From NCBI GenBank assembly GCA_025084515.1, contig JAJAGP010000086.1:744001-808000 (forward strand): 64,000 nt of DNA. Reading direction: 5' to 3'. The stretch comes from Ancistrus triradiatus. Its lineage: Eukaryota > Chordata > Actinopteri > Siluriformes > Loricariidae. This document shows positions 21,881-34,812 of this stretch, in pieces; the stretch's first letter is position 1, and the number at the start of each line of letters is the position of its first letter. The notes under the pieces were generated by a model that did no database searches, had not been told where the DNA came from, and saw only the letters and a program-made list of their open reading frames with translations. Position numbers and translations under genes: made by a program.

Positions 21881-24010
21881 CTAGGGACCATAACCCTCCC
21901 AGTCGACCAGGTACTGGAACCCACGGCCCCCACGCCGGACATCCAGGAGGCGGATATGGAAACATGGGTGAATAGGCATGCTTTTGGGTAATTTTAACCA
22001 GATACAAGGCGGATTGTTTACCTTGTCTACCGGAAATGGCTCTATGAAACGGGGATACAACTTCCTAGACTCGATATGGAGTGGAATATCGCGAGTCAAG
22101 AGCCAGACTTGTTGGCCGGGGACAAAGTAGAATGCTGGTCTGCGACTGAGTGCTGGGCAGCACCACGGGCCTTGATGAGAGCCATCCTGGTGGTCTTGGC
22201 AGTGGCGGAGGTGGTGTTCAATGGAGGGAACCACCACTTCAGACTCCAGGTAGAGAGGCAGAAGGTAGCCCAAGGAGAGAGACATGTGGCGGAGGTGGTG
22301 AGAGTGTTATGCGCATACTCTGCCCAGGGCAGCTGAGAGCTCCACTTGGAGGGATCCTTGGCAGACAGGCACATCAGACTGGCCTCTATCTCCTGGTTGG
22401 TCCGCTTGGCTTGCCCGTTGGACTGTGGGTGGAAACTGGATGCCAGACTGACTTTGGCCCCAAGGGCCTTGCAGAAAGATCTCCAGACCTGTGACAATAA
22501 CTGGGGCCCCCGGTCCGGCACGATGTTCGGGGGGATGCTGTGAATCTTGAACACATGGTCGACTAGGATGTTGGACATCTCGGACCCCGTGGGGAGCTTA
22601 TGTAGTGCGATAAGGCAAATCGCCTTAGAGAAGCGGTCCACGACCATCAAGATCAGTGTGATGCTCTCAGACACCGGGGAGCCTCGTGATGAAGTCAGCC
22701 GTGATGTGGCTCCAGGGACATCCGGGGATGGAGAGCAGATGCAGGAGTCTGGCTGGGGCCTGGTGAGAGCTTTTGCTGCGAACGCAAGTCAGGCAGGCCA
22801 CCACAAATTCCCTTGTGTCTGAGTTTATGGCCAGCCACCAGAAGTGATGCCATAGGAGAGCCAAGGTCCGATGTTATCAGCCACAGTCTGAGCCGAGGCG
22901 GGCACATAGAGGCCGCCGGGTGGTCCACCCCCAAGGTTGGGATCCATCCCCTGCGCTTCCCTGATGGCCTGCTGGAACCTCCCAGGTGAGGCAAGATGGA
23001 CTTGATGTGGCCCTCGGGACACTCCAGGGTGAACTGGTGCGAGAGGGCATCAGGCTTGATGTTACGAGCTCCTGGTCAGTAGGTGAGTGTGAAGTTGAAG
23101 CAGCCAAAGAAGAGGGCACCCCTGGCCTGCCTGGAATTGAGCCGCTTGGCCGCCTGGATGTATGACAGGTTGCAGTTGTCGGTCCAGACGACGAAGGGCT
23201 ACTCAAAGCCCTCAAGCCAGTGCTTCCATTCCTCAAAAGCCAGCTTGACCATCAGTAGCTCACAGTTGCCCACATTGCAATTACGCTCGGCAGGGGAGAG
23301 GCGTCTGGAGAAGGAGGCGCAGGGGTGCAGTTGGTTGTCCGGGGCTATGCTGATGCATAAACCTCCACGATAAATTGCCGGCTGAGATCTGGTTGTGCCA
23401 GGACGGGTGCTGTGGTGAACAATCTTTTGAGGCGCCTAAACGCCAAGTCGGCCTCAGGTGTCTACTTGAACTGAGACTTGTTGGAGGTGAGCCGGGTGAG
23501 GGAGGCCACCACCTAGCTGTACAATTGAATGGGCGGTAGAAATGAGCAAATCCCAGGAAATGCTGGGATTGGGCCCAGAGGGTTTGGGCCACTCTGAGAC
23601 AGTATGGATCTTGGAGGGGTCTGCCTCCCCCTCTGGATGATGAATCCCAAGAATGAGACGGTCTCCACATGGAATTAGCACTTCTCAGCCTTGATGAAGA
23701 GACGATTCTCCAGGAGACGGTTGAGCACCAGTCGGACGTGCTTGGTGTGTTCCTCCCTGGATGGTGAGAAGATGATGATGTCATCCAGGTACACGAACAC
23801 AAACCGATTGAGAAAGTCCCAAAGCACGTCATTCACCAGTGCTTGGAAGACTGCCAGGGCATTGGTGAGGCCGAAGGGCATAACCAGATATTCTAAGTGT
23901 TGAAGGCAGTCTTCTACTCGTCCCCTTTCTTTATGCGAACCAAATGGTAGGCGATCCGCATGTCCTAATTCATGAAGATGGAGGCCCCCTGGAGGAGGTT
24001 GAACACCGAC
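21881..24010 (-). pseudogene. Gypsy 3 pol remnant: RT end, RNase H, integrase, chromodomain
   Basis: Minus-strand fragments in order: RT palm (MPFGLTNALAVFQALVND, FVFVYLDDIIIFSPS) around 23880-23740, RNase H region to about 23050, integrase zinc finger and core (CLTCVRSKSSH; ITLILMVVDRFSKAI; FHPQSNGQAKRTNQE) 22860-22330, and the C-terminus ending in a chromodomain-like QYLVDWEGYGP at about 21890. Several frame changes and a stop inside RT and RNase H show decay. The chromodomain assigns it to the chromovirus group of Ty3/gypsy. Confidence 0.8.
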
Positions 24011-24024
24011 GAGATAGAGGAGAC

Positions 24025-24444
24025 TGGCAGTGAGTACAGTATAAAAATAACACAGCGTGAGAGATGAAAATAGAGCACTACGAAGCACCAGAGCTAAGGT
24101 TAGGTTAACGCGTAAAGCATACTGGGAGTAGCACAATGCTATGGCTAAGCTAGGCTAGGCTAGTGCAACAACAACAACAGAGTCAAGTATCGAATAAGAT
24201 GTAGTACAATCTGGCGACGAGTGGCAGATCGATCGGCGGTTATGTAAGCTGTCAAATCAGTGGAGATGAAGACCAGGTGTGGAGAATTCGGGAGGAATGG
24301 AGAACGGGAGCCAATCGATCTGTGGAAGCAAGCATAAACACAAAAGTACGCCGCACTGAACATAAACCAAAGCGGAAAGTAAGGAAGTGTCAGACAAGGA
24401 ACAAATGAACAAAACGCAAAGCAGACCCAGGGCGAGCCCTAACA
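24025..24444 (-). repeat. Gypsy 3 5' LTR, truncated
   Basis: Matches the 3' LTR from about 21382 onward; the missing part was lost with gag in the internal deletion. Confidence 0.8.
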
Positions 24445-24700
24445 AATTGCATATTTCGAATGGCACAAAGAATGAAGTTGCCGGCCACACTTTGCCTCCT
24501 ATCCAATTCTCGCGCGTTGACCCACTTCTATTTCCCCCCGAAACAGTGCACAGTTAAATTGGTTCTGTGTCATTCACTTCCTTCTTTTCTTTCTGCTTTT
24601 CCTTTCTTTTTATTTCTGTATTGCTTTCCTCATTTACTTGTGTTTTAATTTGACTCTACACCTCTCACTCGATCTTCCAAACACTGTGCAAGAAGATTTA
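24445..24700. other. Unassigned 3' flank of BEL copy 1
   Basis: Pyrimidine-rich AT DNA with no recognisable gene or repeat. Confidence 0.4.
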
Positions 24701-27700
24701 GGACAAACTCAGCTCTTCCAATTTGTCCTCCTCTTTCAGTGTGGAGATATTCACCTGTTCTTCAACAGATAATAATACTACAAGCCGCCGGACGTCCCTG
24801 TGAAGGATTGTGGATAGGATCCTCTCCTTTTGACCTTCAGAGGTGGAATGACCCAACTTTGCTCTCAGTGTTTTGTCCACAGAAATGCTGTAGCTTGGGA
24901 TGACTTTGACATATACATCTCTCACAATACCTTTATGGTCTAGATTAGTATTAGCTACCCTGCCAAGCTTGAATTAATACATTTTGGTCACGTAACCATA
25001 CAATATCCCCTGTAGCAATGTTTCTGTGTGCAGTATGCCATCTACTTCTCACAAATAAATTAGGGCCAGCAAGTTGACACCAATGCTTCCAGAACTTGGT
25101 AACTTCAGCTTGCATTGCTTGGAGCCTTTTATAAGGGTAGCTGGTAAAATCAAAAGCTTTGATGTCCCCACTTTGAGAGGCTTGACCGAGTAGGAGGGTA
25201 GTAGGTATGACATATAGGATACAATCTTCTCGACTTTGTATCCTAGCATCAATTGGTCATTTATTTTCAAGGTTAGCTGCTACATGAAGGGCAGATAACT
25301 ATAACACTATAACATTCACTATAACAGAGTGCATTCCTTGCTAAGGCTTTGGAGTGCTCATTTCACAATGTGTAGAGCAGCTTCTGCAGCACCATTTCTA
25401 TGAGATGAATCAGCTGGCTGAATTTTCCACACACAGCATGTTCCATTTTCCTCTGCAGTCTCCTCCAAATCTCCCTTGTTCTGGCTCTCTCACCTTTATA
25501 ATTCTTCTAGAACAGGTTTTGTCCCATAAAATTGGTGCCTGGTTCTGACCAGATTTTCCTTGGATGCCCTCTAATTGCTGTAAACCTTTGGTAAGCCATT
25601 AGAAACCCCTCTGATGACAGAATTTACCAGGTTTGTGTGAATGACTCTACTAACCATGCAGCAAAAGACAGTTCCCCAAGATTTCAGCATTACTCTTTTC
25701 TGTACATCATCTTTCACTTGATAGGGTCCAAAGAGATCTACTGTTGTAAACTCAAATGGTAGTCCTTTTTAAGGGTAGATCACCCATCACTTGTTTACAT
25801 TTTTCAGCTCTTGCCTTCCTGCATACCATGCAGCCAGCAACAAATTTCTGGGCAATTCTCCTACCTCTTACGACCCATGCCTTCCTTCTCATCTTAAGCC
25901 AAGTTCCAGCCACTCCATCATGATTTTCATCATGGGAGTCTCGAGCAAGCAGTGTGGAAACCCATGAATCACAGGGCAGAATAGGGACACTAACATGGTC
26001 TTCCTTAAAATTCTGCACTCGGCCACCACAAACCAACAACCCAGATGCTTGGTCTTTGTAAACTACCAGTCTGTCTGTCATATCACATGGGAATATTACA
26101 TCCTCTTGTGCAGCAAGGAAGACATCTAGTAAAGCATCTTCTCGTTCACTTTTTTAAATGACTCCAGCTGATAAAGCAGTTTTCCATTTCTGCTCGTCCA
26201 GATTCCATATCTTTCCAATGAACTTTTTTTTGCCGCTCTCCAAAGCCATGCAACTGTTTTCACGAGTCAAACTAAGACACTGTACCATTTCATGTTCAGA
26301 AGGCTTTGGATAGCTGGCCCTGCAGGTGGTCTCCTTTGGTCCAGTACAATTTTATTCAAAATCAGATGCGACTTCTGTTTTTTCGCCTCAGCTCTTGTTA
26401 GTGCAACAAATGCCTTTTTCTGCAGCCTATTAACACTGTCTGTAGCAGTAGTTACCAAATCTTTTGCTGATTTAATTGGCTACTCAGTTACTGGCAAACT
26501 TAAAAATTTCAGTCCATTTTGTTCTCATCCTGGTCCTGAGTCCTAGCTCCACTGGTGACTGCATCAGCAATGTTTTGTGGGCCAGGAATCCACCACCAGT
26601 CATGTTTGTGCTATGTTGATTCTCTCCGATATTATTGGAGAAAAATGTTTGATAACCATAGTTTTCATGCTGTATTGCACCAAGAACTTTTTGGTTATCA
26701 ATAACATGGAACCACTTTTTAACTTGGGTCCGATTGTGCCTCTCTAAGTACTTCTTCAAATGGGTGGCAAAAGGGATTTAACTTGGCTTTAGACTCCACC
26801 AGTTTGATAATTGGGCTCTGGCTTGAGTTCCATCTTAAGCACATCACTGCTCCATAAGCATGCTCACTTCCATCAGAGGATGTAACATGGGTCTTCAACA
26901 AATTGTGAAGGCTTTAATGCTCTGGCAAACTTGACTTTCCTAAGTAGGGTATATTCTTCGAAGAGTTTAACTGCATCCTCTAAGAGACTGTCTGAGAGTG
27001 CTATGTCCCATGTTTCTTTAACTGGACAAACAGTGCCTTTTGCCTCTTTTAATGCCCAGCGTACCAAAATAGCTCTCTCTTGCTTAATGGGAGTTGCCAA
27101 TATAAAAGGATCATACAGCTTGGAGACCTGGCTTAGTATTTCTCTACGGGTAAGGGGAGATCGTCTTCCCCAATTGTCCATCCCACAGCACAAGGTCTCC
27201 AATGACTCTAATTTTCTGGGGTGCCAGCTGGCCTTCTCTGTGACTTATGAGCAAATCTATCTCATTAAGCCTTTGAAGTTCTTTTATTGATACATTTGGA
27301 AAGAATTTCTGCAGTTGTTTCGGTGTCACCAGCTGATCAACTTTTGCGATGTCCTCGAATCCATAACAAACCATTTGATGAGCTTCGAGAACACCTTTAG
27401 GAGTTCTGACTCTGATTTTTAGAAGATATTGCTTTGTCACTACACAAACCTTCACTCCTCCAACTACATGAATGACCAATGTGATGCTTTCAACATCTGA
27501 GGTTCTGTTTACTTGCAGCCCTATGTGTTATATAATTGGTGTCAGAAACTAAATCAGTTCAAGTCCCAGTCTTCTGTCCAGCATTAGCTGTGACCTCTAA
27601 AAGCATCATGATGACAGGCAACTCTTGCAATCTATTTTCCTGCAGGACGCTTTGTTTAACTTTTAGACTACTGAAGGCCCCTGACGCAGTATTTGAGAAC

Positions 27701-28172
27701 GCATTTCGACACTGCTCTGCAAGCTCTGATGACAGTATACCCACGAACTCTTCCTGTTCCTTTGTATATTTCGCTCTGCTTTTGTTTTCTTCCAGGCCAG
27801 GTCTATTCCTACTCAATTCTTCAGCAGTTTTTCCTTTCTTTGTGTCAGTATATGGACACAAATAATAACGGTGTTCAGGAATATTCTCATTCTTACATCC
27901 ATGCTTGTTACACAGGTAAGTGGGTTTGCAATATGAATTGTCATGATGGATCTCCAAACACCCTTTACATGCCCCAAGTTTCCACAAAGCTGTCTTTTTG
28001 TTTGATAAATTCATCTCTCGGAACTGTTTACAAAAGTAGAAATTCCATCACCACAAACAACACATTCTGTATGGCAGTCTGACTTAGTAGACCGAGTTCT
28101 TGCATATTTGGATTCTTTCTTGCCTTCTCTTCCACTTAACTCCTCGTCCTTCAGTTGCTGAAGCTGCTCATA
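24700..28172 (-). pseudogene. BEL/Pao copy 1, broken gag-pol
   Basis: Minus-strand pieces in BEL order. A cysteine-rich knuckle region (GACKGCLEIHHDNSYC, 27990-27900) is followed by a protease-like domain (KQLQKFFPNVSIKELQ, DLLISHREGQLAPQK, 27480-27140). The Pao pol region comes next (RREILSQVSKLYDPF, 27150-26880; SSDGSEHAYGAVMCLRW, near 26880), then RNase H pieces, the integrase zinc region (CMVCRKARAEKC, 25830) and integrase remnants to about 24950. The catalytic RT palm is missing between 27144 and 27202 compared with an intact BEL. Frames are broken by many stops. Cut on the right by Tc1 at 28173. Confidence 0.8.
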
Positions 28173-28446
28173 CAGTGGTGCTTGATAGTTTGTGAACCCT
28201 TAAAATTTTTCTATATTTCTACGTAAATATGACCTAAAACATCATCAGATTTTCACACAAGTCCTAACGTGTCCTGATGTTGACTTGGCCATTCCAAAGC
28301 ATGAACTTAATTCTTCTTTAACCATTCTTTGGTAGAACGGCTTGTGTGCTTGTTGGGTTGTTGTCCTGACATTTTCTTTTAGAATTATTTGATATAATTC
28401 AGAATTCATTGTTCCATCAATGATGGCAAGTTGTCCTGCCAAGATG
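28173..28446 (-). mobile_element. Tc1-like element fragment in BEL gag
   Basis: Begins at a TA (28171-28172) with the same terminal sequence as 42525 (cagtggtgcttga). Internally deleted and cut off by the LINE. The TA lies inside the BEL gag sequence, as the intact counterpart near 34180 shows. Confidence 0.75.
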
Positions 28447-29368
28447 CAATAAAAGTTAAGTCAGATTTATTTGTATAGCGCTTTTTACAATGGAGCATTG
28501 TCTCAAAGCAACTTTACAGTTTTAGATTATCTGCTAATATCTACGTCCAATCCCAAATTTAGCAAGCCTAGGGAGACAGTGGCAAGAAAACTCCCTAAGT
28601 GTTATGAAGAAGAAACCTTGGGAGGACCAAGACTGTAAAAGGGACCCAACCTCCTTGGGCGGCATAGAAGATAATCTAAGAATGAAACTAAAGTCATGGA
28701 GTCATAGTTCAAATAAAATGTGAAATCAGAATTACGTATTCCGATACATAGAGTCTCTATGAGACTCTAGGATCCTCAGTCTAAGCAGGAAACTCGTTGG
28801 TGGCACTTCGACCCCAGCCAACCAGAGGGTTACTGTCCTCTGGTGGCCTGGGTATGGTGGGACTGGAGCTGTTGACGGAAGCAGCTTGAGTGAAGCTGAA
28901 GCGGATTAACATCATGTGTGGGGCAGGAACTGGTACCGGAACACAGCTCAGAGAGAAAACAGAAAATGTAATTAGTTATTGATTAAGAGCACAGTGTCTA
29001 TTAACAATCACTGATGCCAAATGTAGCATGAGCCCCCGGCAGTATTAGCTATAGCAGTATAGCTAGAAAGATGAGAACTGGTAGGTAACACAGCCAAGAG
29101 GAACAAATGAACACATGAGACATCGGCAAATCCACGGGAGGCAGAAAACAACAACACAATGTCTCTTACAACACACAATGCCCTTAGTCTAAGGCAAGGA
29201 TGCACAAGTCAAGATCAAGAGGCCAGACATGACTCCAGACTCCGGCCCCAGTGGCCCAAGCTATGCATCCCAGTCTAAAGCTAGTCAAAAGCCTGCGCAA
29301 ATAACTATGTCTTTAGCCTAGACTTAAAAATTTGGACAGTGTCTGAATCTCGAACGAAAATGGGAAGT

Positions 29369-30213
29369 TTATTCCATAGTTGGGGGGCCATGTATGAGAA
29401 AGCCTTTCTCCCCTGCTGTGACCTTTTTAATTCTAGGAACTAAAAGAAGTCCTGCACCCTGCAAACGAAGTAGACAAGCTGGATTGTAAGACTCCAAGAG
29501 TTCATTCAGATAATGTGGTGCCAGGCCATGTAGAGCTTTATAAGTTATAAGAAGTATTTTGTAATCAATGCCGAATTTAACTGGTAACCAGTGCAGTGAT
29601 GATAGACTGATAGGATCAAATTTTCTAGTTTGAGTTAGCACTCAAACAGCTGCATGCTGAACTAATTGAAGTTTATTTATAGATTTACTAGAGCATTCAG
29701 TAAGTAAGGCAACCTTGAGGTTATAAACGCATGAACAAGTTTCTCTGCATCATTAAAAGAGAGGATATTTCTAAGTTTAGCGATATTACGTAATTGAAAG
29801 AAAGCAATTCGAGTGATGCTGCTAATGTGCGCATCAAAGGAGAGATCTGAATCAAATATGACCCCTAAGTTTTTTACAGATGGACTGGGCAATACTGGAC
29901 AGCCATCTAGATTTATGATAGTTGCAGCCAACCTGTCTCTCACAGCCTTGGGTCCCACTAATAGAACCTCAGTTTTATCTGAGTTAAGTAAGAAAAAATG
30001 TAATGACATCCAATCCGTTATTTCCTTTACACAGTCCTCAATTTTGTTGATTGTAAGGCTGTCATTTGGTTTGGCTGATATGTACAGCTGTGTATCATCT
30101 GCATAGCAGCGGAAACTAATGCCATGTTTACGAATAACTGAGCCTAGTGGCAGCATGTACAGAGAGAATAAAAGCAGGCCAAGCACTGAATCCTGAGGCA
30201 CGCCATACTTCAC
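29369..30213 (-). pseudogene. LINE reverse transcriptase C-terminal half
   Basis: Contains GVPQDSVLGLLLFSLYMLPL, the catalytic CYADDTQLY box, LNSDKTEVLLVGP and SVKNLGVIFDSDLSFDAHI, then a second frame with LHWLPVKFGIDYKILLITYK and ALHGLAPHYL. These are diagnostic of the L2/CR1-like LINE group. A frame change around 29650 and upstream stops make it inactive. RT would prime from nicked target DNA. Confidence 0.85.
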
Positions 30214-30863
30214 TTTTGAGAGCTTAGACCTTAGATTATTTACATGAACAAACTGGTAGCGGTCGATTAAGTAGGATTTAAACCAAGAAAGTGCTAATCA
30301 TTTAGTACCCTAATTAATCATTTAGTACCCTAATTAATGCTGTTTCAGTACTATGATGGGGCCTGAAGCCAGACTGAAATGCTTCATAAATACCATTCCT
30401 TTGGAGGTAACTGCAGAGCTGCTGATAGATGGCTTTTTCTAAGATTTTGGAGAGAAACGGTAGATTTGTCTATAATTAGATATCACACAAGGGTCAAGAT
30501 TGGCTTTTTTAATCAATGGTTTGAAAACAGCACACTTAAAGGATTTGGGCACATAACCCAAAGAGAGAAGGGATAAATTTAAAATAACTAACAGTGGCTC
30601 TATAATACTAGGTTAGACGAGCTGATCAGTGCGGATAGTTCAGTATTAGTAATTGGGGTAAAAGATTCTAATCTTGATTTACGGCTCATTAAACAGATGT
30701 CTTCACTAGTGCTGCATCTTGAAGGTTGCTGAATAGTTTGGTGATGTGATGAGCATCGAGTTTTATGCCTACTGTTTTCTATCTTATCATTAAATAAAGT
30801 CAAGGAATCATTACTGTAAAAATTACACAGAACGTGAGAATCACTTTCTGTAGCGGTTTCTGT

Positions 30864-31650
30864 TTATTTGGAGACTGTATTAAAGAGAAATCTTGGATTA
30901 TTATTATTTTTTTTTTTCTCTATGATTGAGGAGAAGTATGCAGCTTTAGCTTTAGTAAGGGCATGCTTATACTCTGCCATGCTGTCCCTCCAAGCAATCT
31001 TAAACACCTCCTCCATACATTCTAATTGGTCATTTGCATACTCAAGATGATTGGGCTCTGTAGGTGTATTAAATTTTAAGTCTGGTAGATTTTTAATAAA
31101 CGCAGCTGGAGTAGCAGATGTGATAGTGTGCTTGGTGTGATAACGAGGCAGAAGTATTTTAGTTATTAGAGATAGCTCAAATACTAAAAGATGGTGATCT
31201 GAAATCAAATCACTTTGCGGGAAAACATCAAGGTTATCTATTTTGATACCACATGTTAATATTAGATCTAAAGTATGATTACAGTGGTGGGTTGGACCCA
31301 TCACATTCTGAGTGATACCCATGGATTCTAAGATGGACTCGAAAGCAATTTGAAGTGGATCCCTGTCATTGTCAAAGTGAATATTGAAATCACCTACAAT
31401 TAAAGCCTTATCTGTTGACAGTAGTAAGCAGGAAAGAAAGTTAGCAAATTCCTGAAGAAATTCTGAATAGGGACCAGGAGGAAGGTAAATAGTGATAAGC
31501 TGGAAAGTGTGTGGTTTTGACTTCCATAACGATGGATCAGTCACATTAAGAATCAGTATTTCAAACAAATTAGGCTTCTAATGGGATTTAGTTGTAACAC
31601 CTAGCTTTTTGTCAAAAATCGTTGCTACGCCACCCAAACCCCAACCCCCT
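30864..31650 (-). pseudogene. LINE apurinic-type endonuclease domain, broken
   Basis: Shows IYLPPGPYSEFLQEFANF, the metal-binding VGDFNIHFD and the SDHHLLVFELSL block of APE-like LINE endonucleases. The N-terminal end continues in frame up to about 31650 but meets a TAG at 31580-31578. The endonuclease nicks target DNA to start reverse transcription. Confidence 0.8.
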
Positions 31651-31655
31651 CTTTT

Positions 31656-31815
31656 TGTGAAGAATCAACAACAAGTGGGAAACAATCGCGAAGTGAAATG
31701 AAATTTATTGGATATTTTAAACTTTTTTTAGAAATAAAAAACTGAAAAGTGGGGCGTGCAATATTATTCTGCCCCCTTGCGTTAATACTTTATAGCGCCA
31801 CCTTTTGCTGCGATC
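31656..31815. mobile_element. Second-family Tc1-like terminal fragment
   Basis: Non-coding end sequence (aaagtggggcgtgcaatatt) of a Tc1-like family, resembling 56305-56372 in type. Lies between the LINE and BEL copy 2. Confidence 0.45.
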
Positions 31816-31924
31816 CACCAGTCTGATAATTGGGCCCTGGCTTGAGTTCCATCTTAAACACATCACTGCTCCATAGGCATGCTCACTTCCATCAGACAAT
31901 GTAATGGCACATGGGTCTTCAACA

Positions 31925-32131
31925 AATTTACATTTACATTTACAGCATTTAGCAGACGCCCTTACAGCATTTAGCAGAGCGACTTACAATTGATACAGTC
32001 TTACAATCCAAGCAATTGTGGGTTAAGGATCTTGCTCAAGGACCCAACAGTGGCAGCTTGGCAGAGGTGGGATTTGAACCCTGGACCTTCTGGTCCTTAG
32101 TCTAGTACCTTACCCACTAGGCTACCACCGT
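31925..32131 (-). mobile_element. tRNA-derived SINE
   Basis: The minus strand starts with an A-box-like TGGTAGCCTAGTGGGTAAGG and a B-box-like GGTTCAAATCCC, then a body with the duplicated tgtaagtcgctctgctaaat stretch and a TGTAAATG tail. Inserted in BEL copy 2 pol. Confidence 0.85.
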
Positions 32132-32876
32132 AATGCTCTGGCACTGACTGACTTGACTTTCCTCCCACTTTGCCCTGAAACAACCTATGGCTTACACTCA
32201 AACCCTCCAGCCTTTAGTATTTTCTCCACATTTGCTGCTATGATTTCGAGCTGATCAAAGTCATTATGGGAGGTGAGCATATTGTCCACATAACTATCCA
32301 GTTGCAGTACCAGATGTTCCTCCTTGAGGTGAGCAAATAAAGGGAGGTTAGCAGTTTCACGCATTGCCAGTTGTGTGATACACCTAGCTGGTTTATTGCC
32401 AATATTGACCCTTGTAACTGCATATTTTCCTAAATTTTTATCTTCGGAATATCACCAGAGAAATCTATGCAGGTGTACTTCTCTTTCTTTCAACCAAACT
32501 GAATTGTACATCTTTTTAGGTCACCCAAGGCAGCATATGCACCATCCCTGAATCTGAGGAGAACAGCAGGAATTTGATTGAGCACATCTGGGCCTTTCAT
32601 TAATAGGTCATCAGACTTTCTCCTCTGAACCTTTGACTATTATTCTATACGAGTCTCACACGAGTTGTAACAGAGTGAAGATTTGGGGCAATAAGATGAC
32701 TCACATACCAAACTGGCCCACTCCAGTTTGTGATCATGTCTCTAGACAGTTTGACTGCAGCTCCTTGGTCAACCATATCATGCACTTGGGCACTATAAGC
32801 GGTTTTCCATTCATGTTCTTTAGCTAGCTGCATTCTGTCCTGAGAAAGGTGGACTCGACTCCCTCTTTATTTTTTG

Positions 32877-33509
32877 TCAAGGAGATTGGATCTTCCAACC
32901 AGTGACACCTGGCATGCCAGTGAGTTTTCTTGCTTCCTGACTGTCTCCTGTGACATAAGTAAGACCACTTCTTATGACCTCAAGCTCTTTCTCTGCAGAA
33001 AGGGTCATTTCTTTACCACCTGGCTGACAATTTCCACAGCCCCCAAACTTAGGCTCACATATAGTGCTAATACTGTCCCATCTCCACCAACTCAAGAACT
33101 CCTGGTTTGTGGCCAAAGTGATCGCCTTCCAGGAGATGATCTGTTTGGCTGCAAGAGAATGTTCACAGATTGTATAGGTATGATGCTCATACTTTACAGC
33201 AGCTGCTCTCATTGACCTGGCAAAAAGTGTTTTGGACCCATAGGCAGATACTGTGAGTTCCTCAAAAAGATCAGAATGAGCTCCTCCAACCGTCTTCCCC
33301 AATGGTCCATCCCACAGCACAAGGTCTCCAATGACTCTAATTTTCTCAGGTGCCAGCTGGCCTTCTCTGTGACTTATGAGCAAATCTATCTCGTTAGGCC
33401 TTTGAAGTTCTTTTAACGATACATCTGGAAAGAATTTCTGCAGTTGTTTCGGTGTCACAATGCGATCAACTTTTGCGATGTCCTCGAATCCAACTACGTG
33501 AACGACCAA
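32877..33509 (-). pseudogene. BEL copy 2 protease/RT-linker region
   Basis: 210 open codons with FEDIAKVDRIVTPKQLQKFF, LLISHREGQLAPEKIRVIGD and FEELTVSAYGSKTLF, closely similar to copy 1 at 27479-27144 but without the N-terminal CVVTKQYLLKIRV stretch, which is deleted here. In BEL elements this region carries the aspartic protease. No intact protease active site was found. Confidence 0.7.
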
Positions 33510-33987
33510 TGTGATGCTTTCACTTCTGAAGTTCAGTTTACTTGCAGCCCTATAGGTTATATAATTGGTGTCAGAAACTAAATCAGTTCAAGTTCCAATC
33601 TTCTGTCCAGCATAAGCTGTGACCTCTAAAAGCATCATGATGACAACTCTTACGATCCATTTCCCTGCAGGACGCTTTGTTTAACTTTTAGACTACTGAA
33701 GGCCCCTGACGCAGTATTTGAGAACGCATTTCGACACTGCTCTGCAAGCTCTGATGACAGCATACACGAACTCTTCCCGTTCCTTTGTATATTTCGCTCT
33801 GCTTTTGTTTTCTTCCAGGCCAGGTCTATTCCTACTCCATCATTCACCAGTTTTTCCTCTCTTTGTGTCAGTATATGAACACAAATAATAATGGTGCTCA
33901 GGAATATTCTCATTCTTACATTCATGCTCCCTACACAGGTAAGTGGGTTTGCAATATGAATTGTCATCATGGACTTCCAAACATCTT

Positions 33988-34812
33988 TTACATGACCCAA
34001 GTTTCCTCAAAGCTGGCTTTTGGTCTGATAAATTCAGCTCTCGAGAGCTTTCCATCACCACGAACTACACATTCTGTATGGCAATCTGACTTAGTAGACA
34101 GAGTTCTGACATACTTGGATTCTTTCTTGCCCTCTCTTCCACTTAACTCCTTGCCCTTCAGTTGTTCAAGCTGCTCGTATATGGACTCTTGCTCCTTCAG
34201 AAATGTCAAAAGGTTGTCAAAAAATAATTTTTTTGATACGACAGCATTCCAATTATCAGCAGCATAGACCAGCCATTCTTTTTTGAGGGACTCTGGAAGC
34301 TGACTTTCAATTGATTTTGTCACCAATGGATTTTTAATAGCACCTGTGTCTCCAAGATCACTCAAGTTTAAAAGTGCATTTTCCACAGCTTGAATCAATT
34401 CCATTATTTTCCGTGGCTGATTATTTCTGACGGTTGGCATTTTTTGTAGTTCCTCTAATAATTCAATAACAATAGATGTTCGATTTCCATAACGGTTCTC
34501 TAGCACTCCAAAGATATCTTCAGCAGTGTTATGAGTAGTGAGATGCAAAGACTTCACTATTTTGTCTTCAAGATTATCCAGTAATTGAATCTTTTTAACC
34601 TCTTTAGATCCTGTAGGCTTGCCTTGGCCCTGGAGGGCTTCCCAGTCTTTCTTCCACCTATAGAAGTCATACTTATTGCCAGGGAACTTGTGAAGTGCTG
34701 CCGGTTTCAATTTGATAATCGCCGTGGGATAGTTACAAGTGACTGTGGTTTGTGAAGATGCCTTATCTTCCTCTATCTTGACTTTAATGAAGTTAGCTTT
34801 CCTCAAAACCAC
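33988..34812 (-). CDS. BEL copy 2 gag
   Basis: 274 open codons. The core (FPGNKYDFYRWKKDWEALQG, NRYGNRTSIVIELLEELQKM, RKIMELIQAVENALLNLSDL, YAADNWNAVVSKKLFFDNLL) matches the BEL/Pao gag family called DUF1759. The C-terminal part enters the cysteine-rich knuckle region, which continues in another frame at 34000-33840. Gag would assemble the particle. The N-terminus follows the LTR-like repeat by about 120 bp. It is the only long intact ORF of the BEL pieces. Confidence 0.8.
   Translation of the reverse strand: MVLRKANFIKVKIEEDKASSQTTVTCNYPTAIIKLKPAALHKFPGNKYDFYRWKKDWEALQGQGKPTGSKEVKKIQLLDNLEDKIVKSLHLTTHNTAEDIFGVLENRYGNRTSIVIELLEELQKMPTVRNNQPRKIMELIQAVENALLNLSDLGDTGAIKNPLVTKSIESQLPESLKKEWLVYAADNWNAVVSKKLFFDNLLTFLKEQESIYEQLEQLKGKELSGREGKKESKYVRTLSTKSDCHTECVVRGDGKLSRAEFIRPKASFEETWVM

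Larger units (their letters stand above)
21124..24444 (-). mobile_element. Ty3/gypsy (chromovirus-type) element 3, internally deleted
   Basis: LTRs 21124-21761 and 24025-24444 (5' part of the latter missing) share long stretches such as agcataaacaca and gaccagggcga-type ends CCCTAACA. Flanks agttg (21119-21123) and aattg (24445-24449) are probably a mutated 5-bp target duplication. A minus-strand purine tract (TTGGGGGAGGGG) abuts the 3' LTR. Between them lie only RT end, RNase H and integrase with chromodomain; gag, protease and RT start are deleted. Confidence 0.85.
28447..31650 (-). mobile_element. L2-type non-LTR retrotransposon (LINE), 5' truncated
   Basis: The minus strand carries an endonuclease region (31650-30864) followed by RT (30213-29369) and a 3' UTR to 28447. 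The 3' end shows the common fish LINE/SINE tail sequence (plus strand tttatttgtatagcgcttttt). No terminal repeats. Several stops. Confidence 0.85.

Noticed and set aside
32060..32131. A tRNA gene on the minus strand
   Set aside because: A and B box-like parts belong to a SINE head with its non-tRNA body and tail; it lacks a full cloverleaf.
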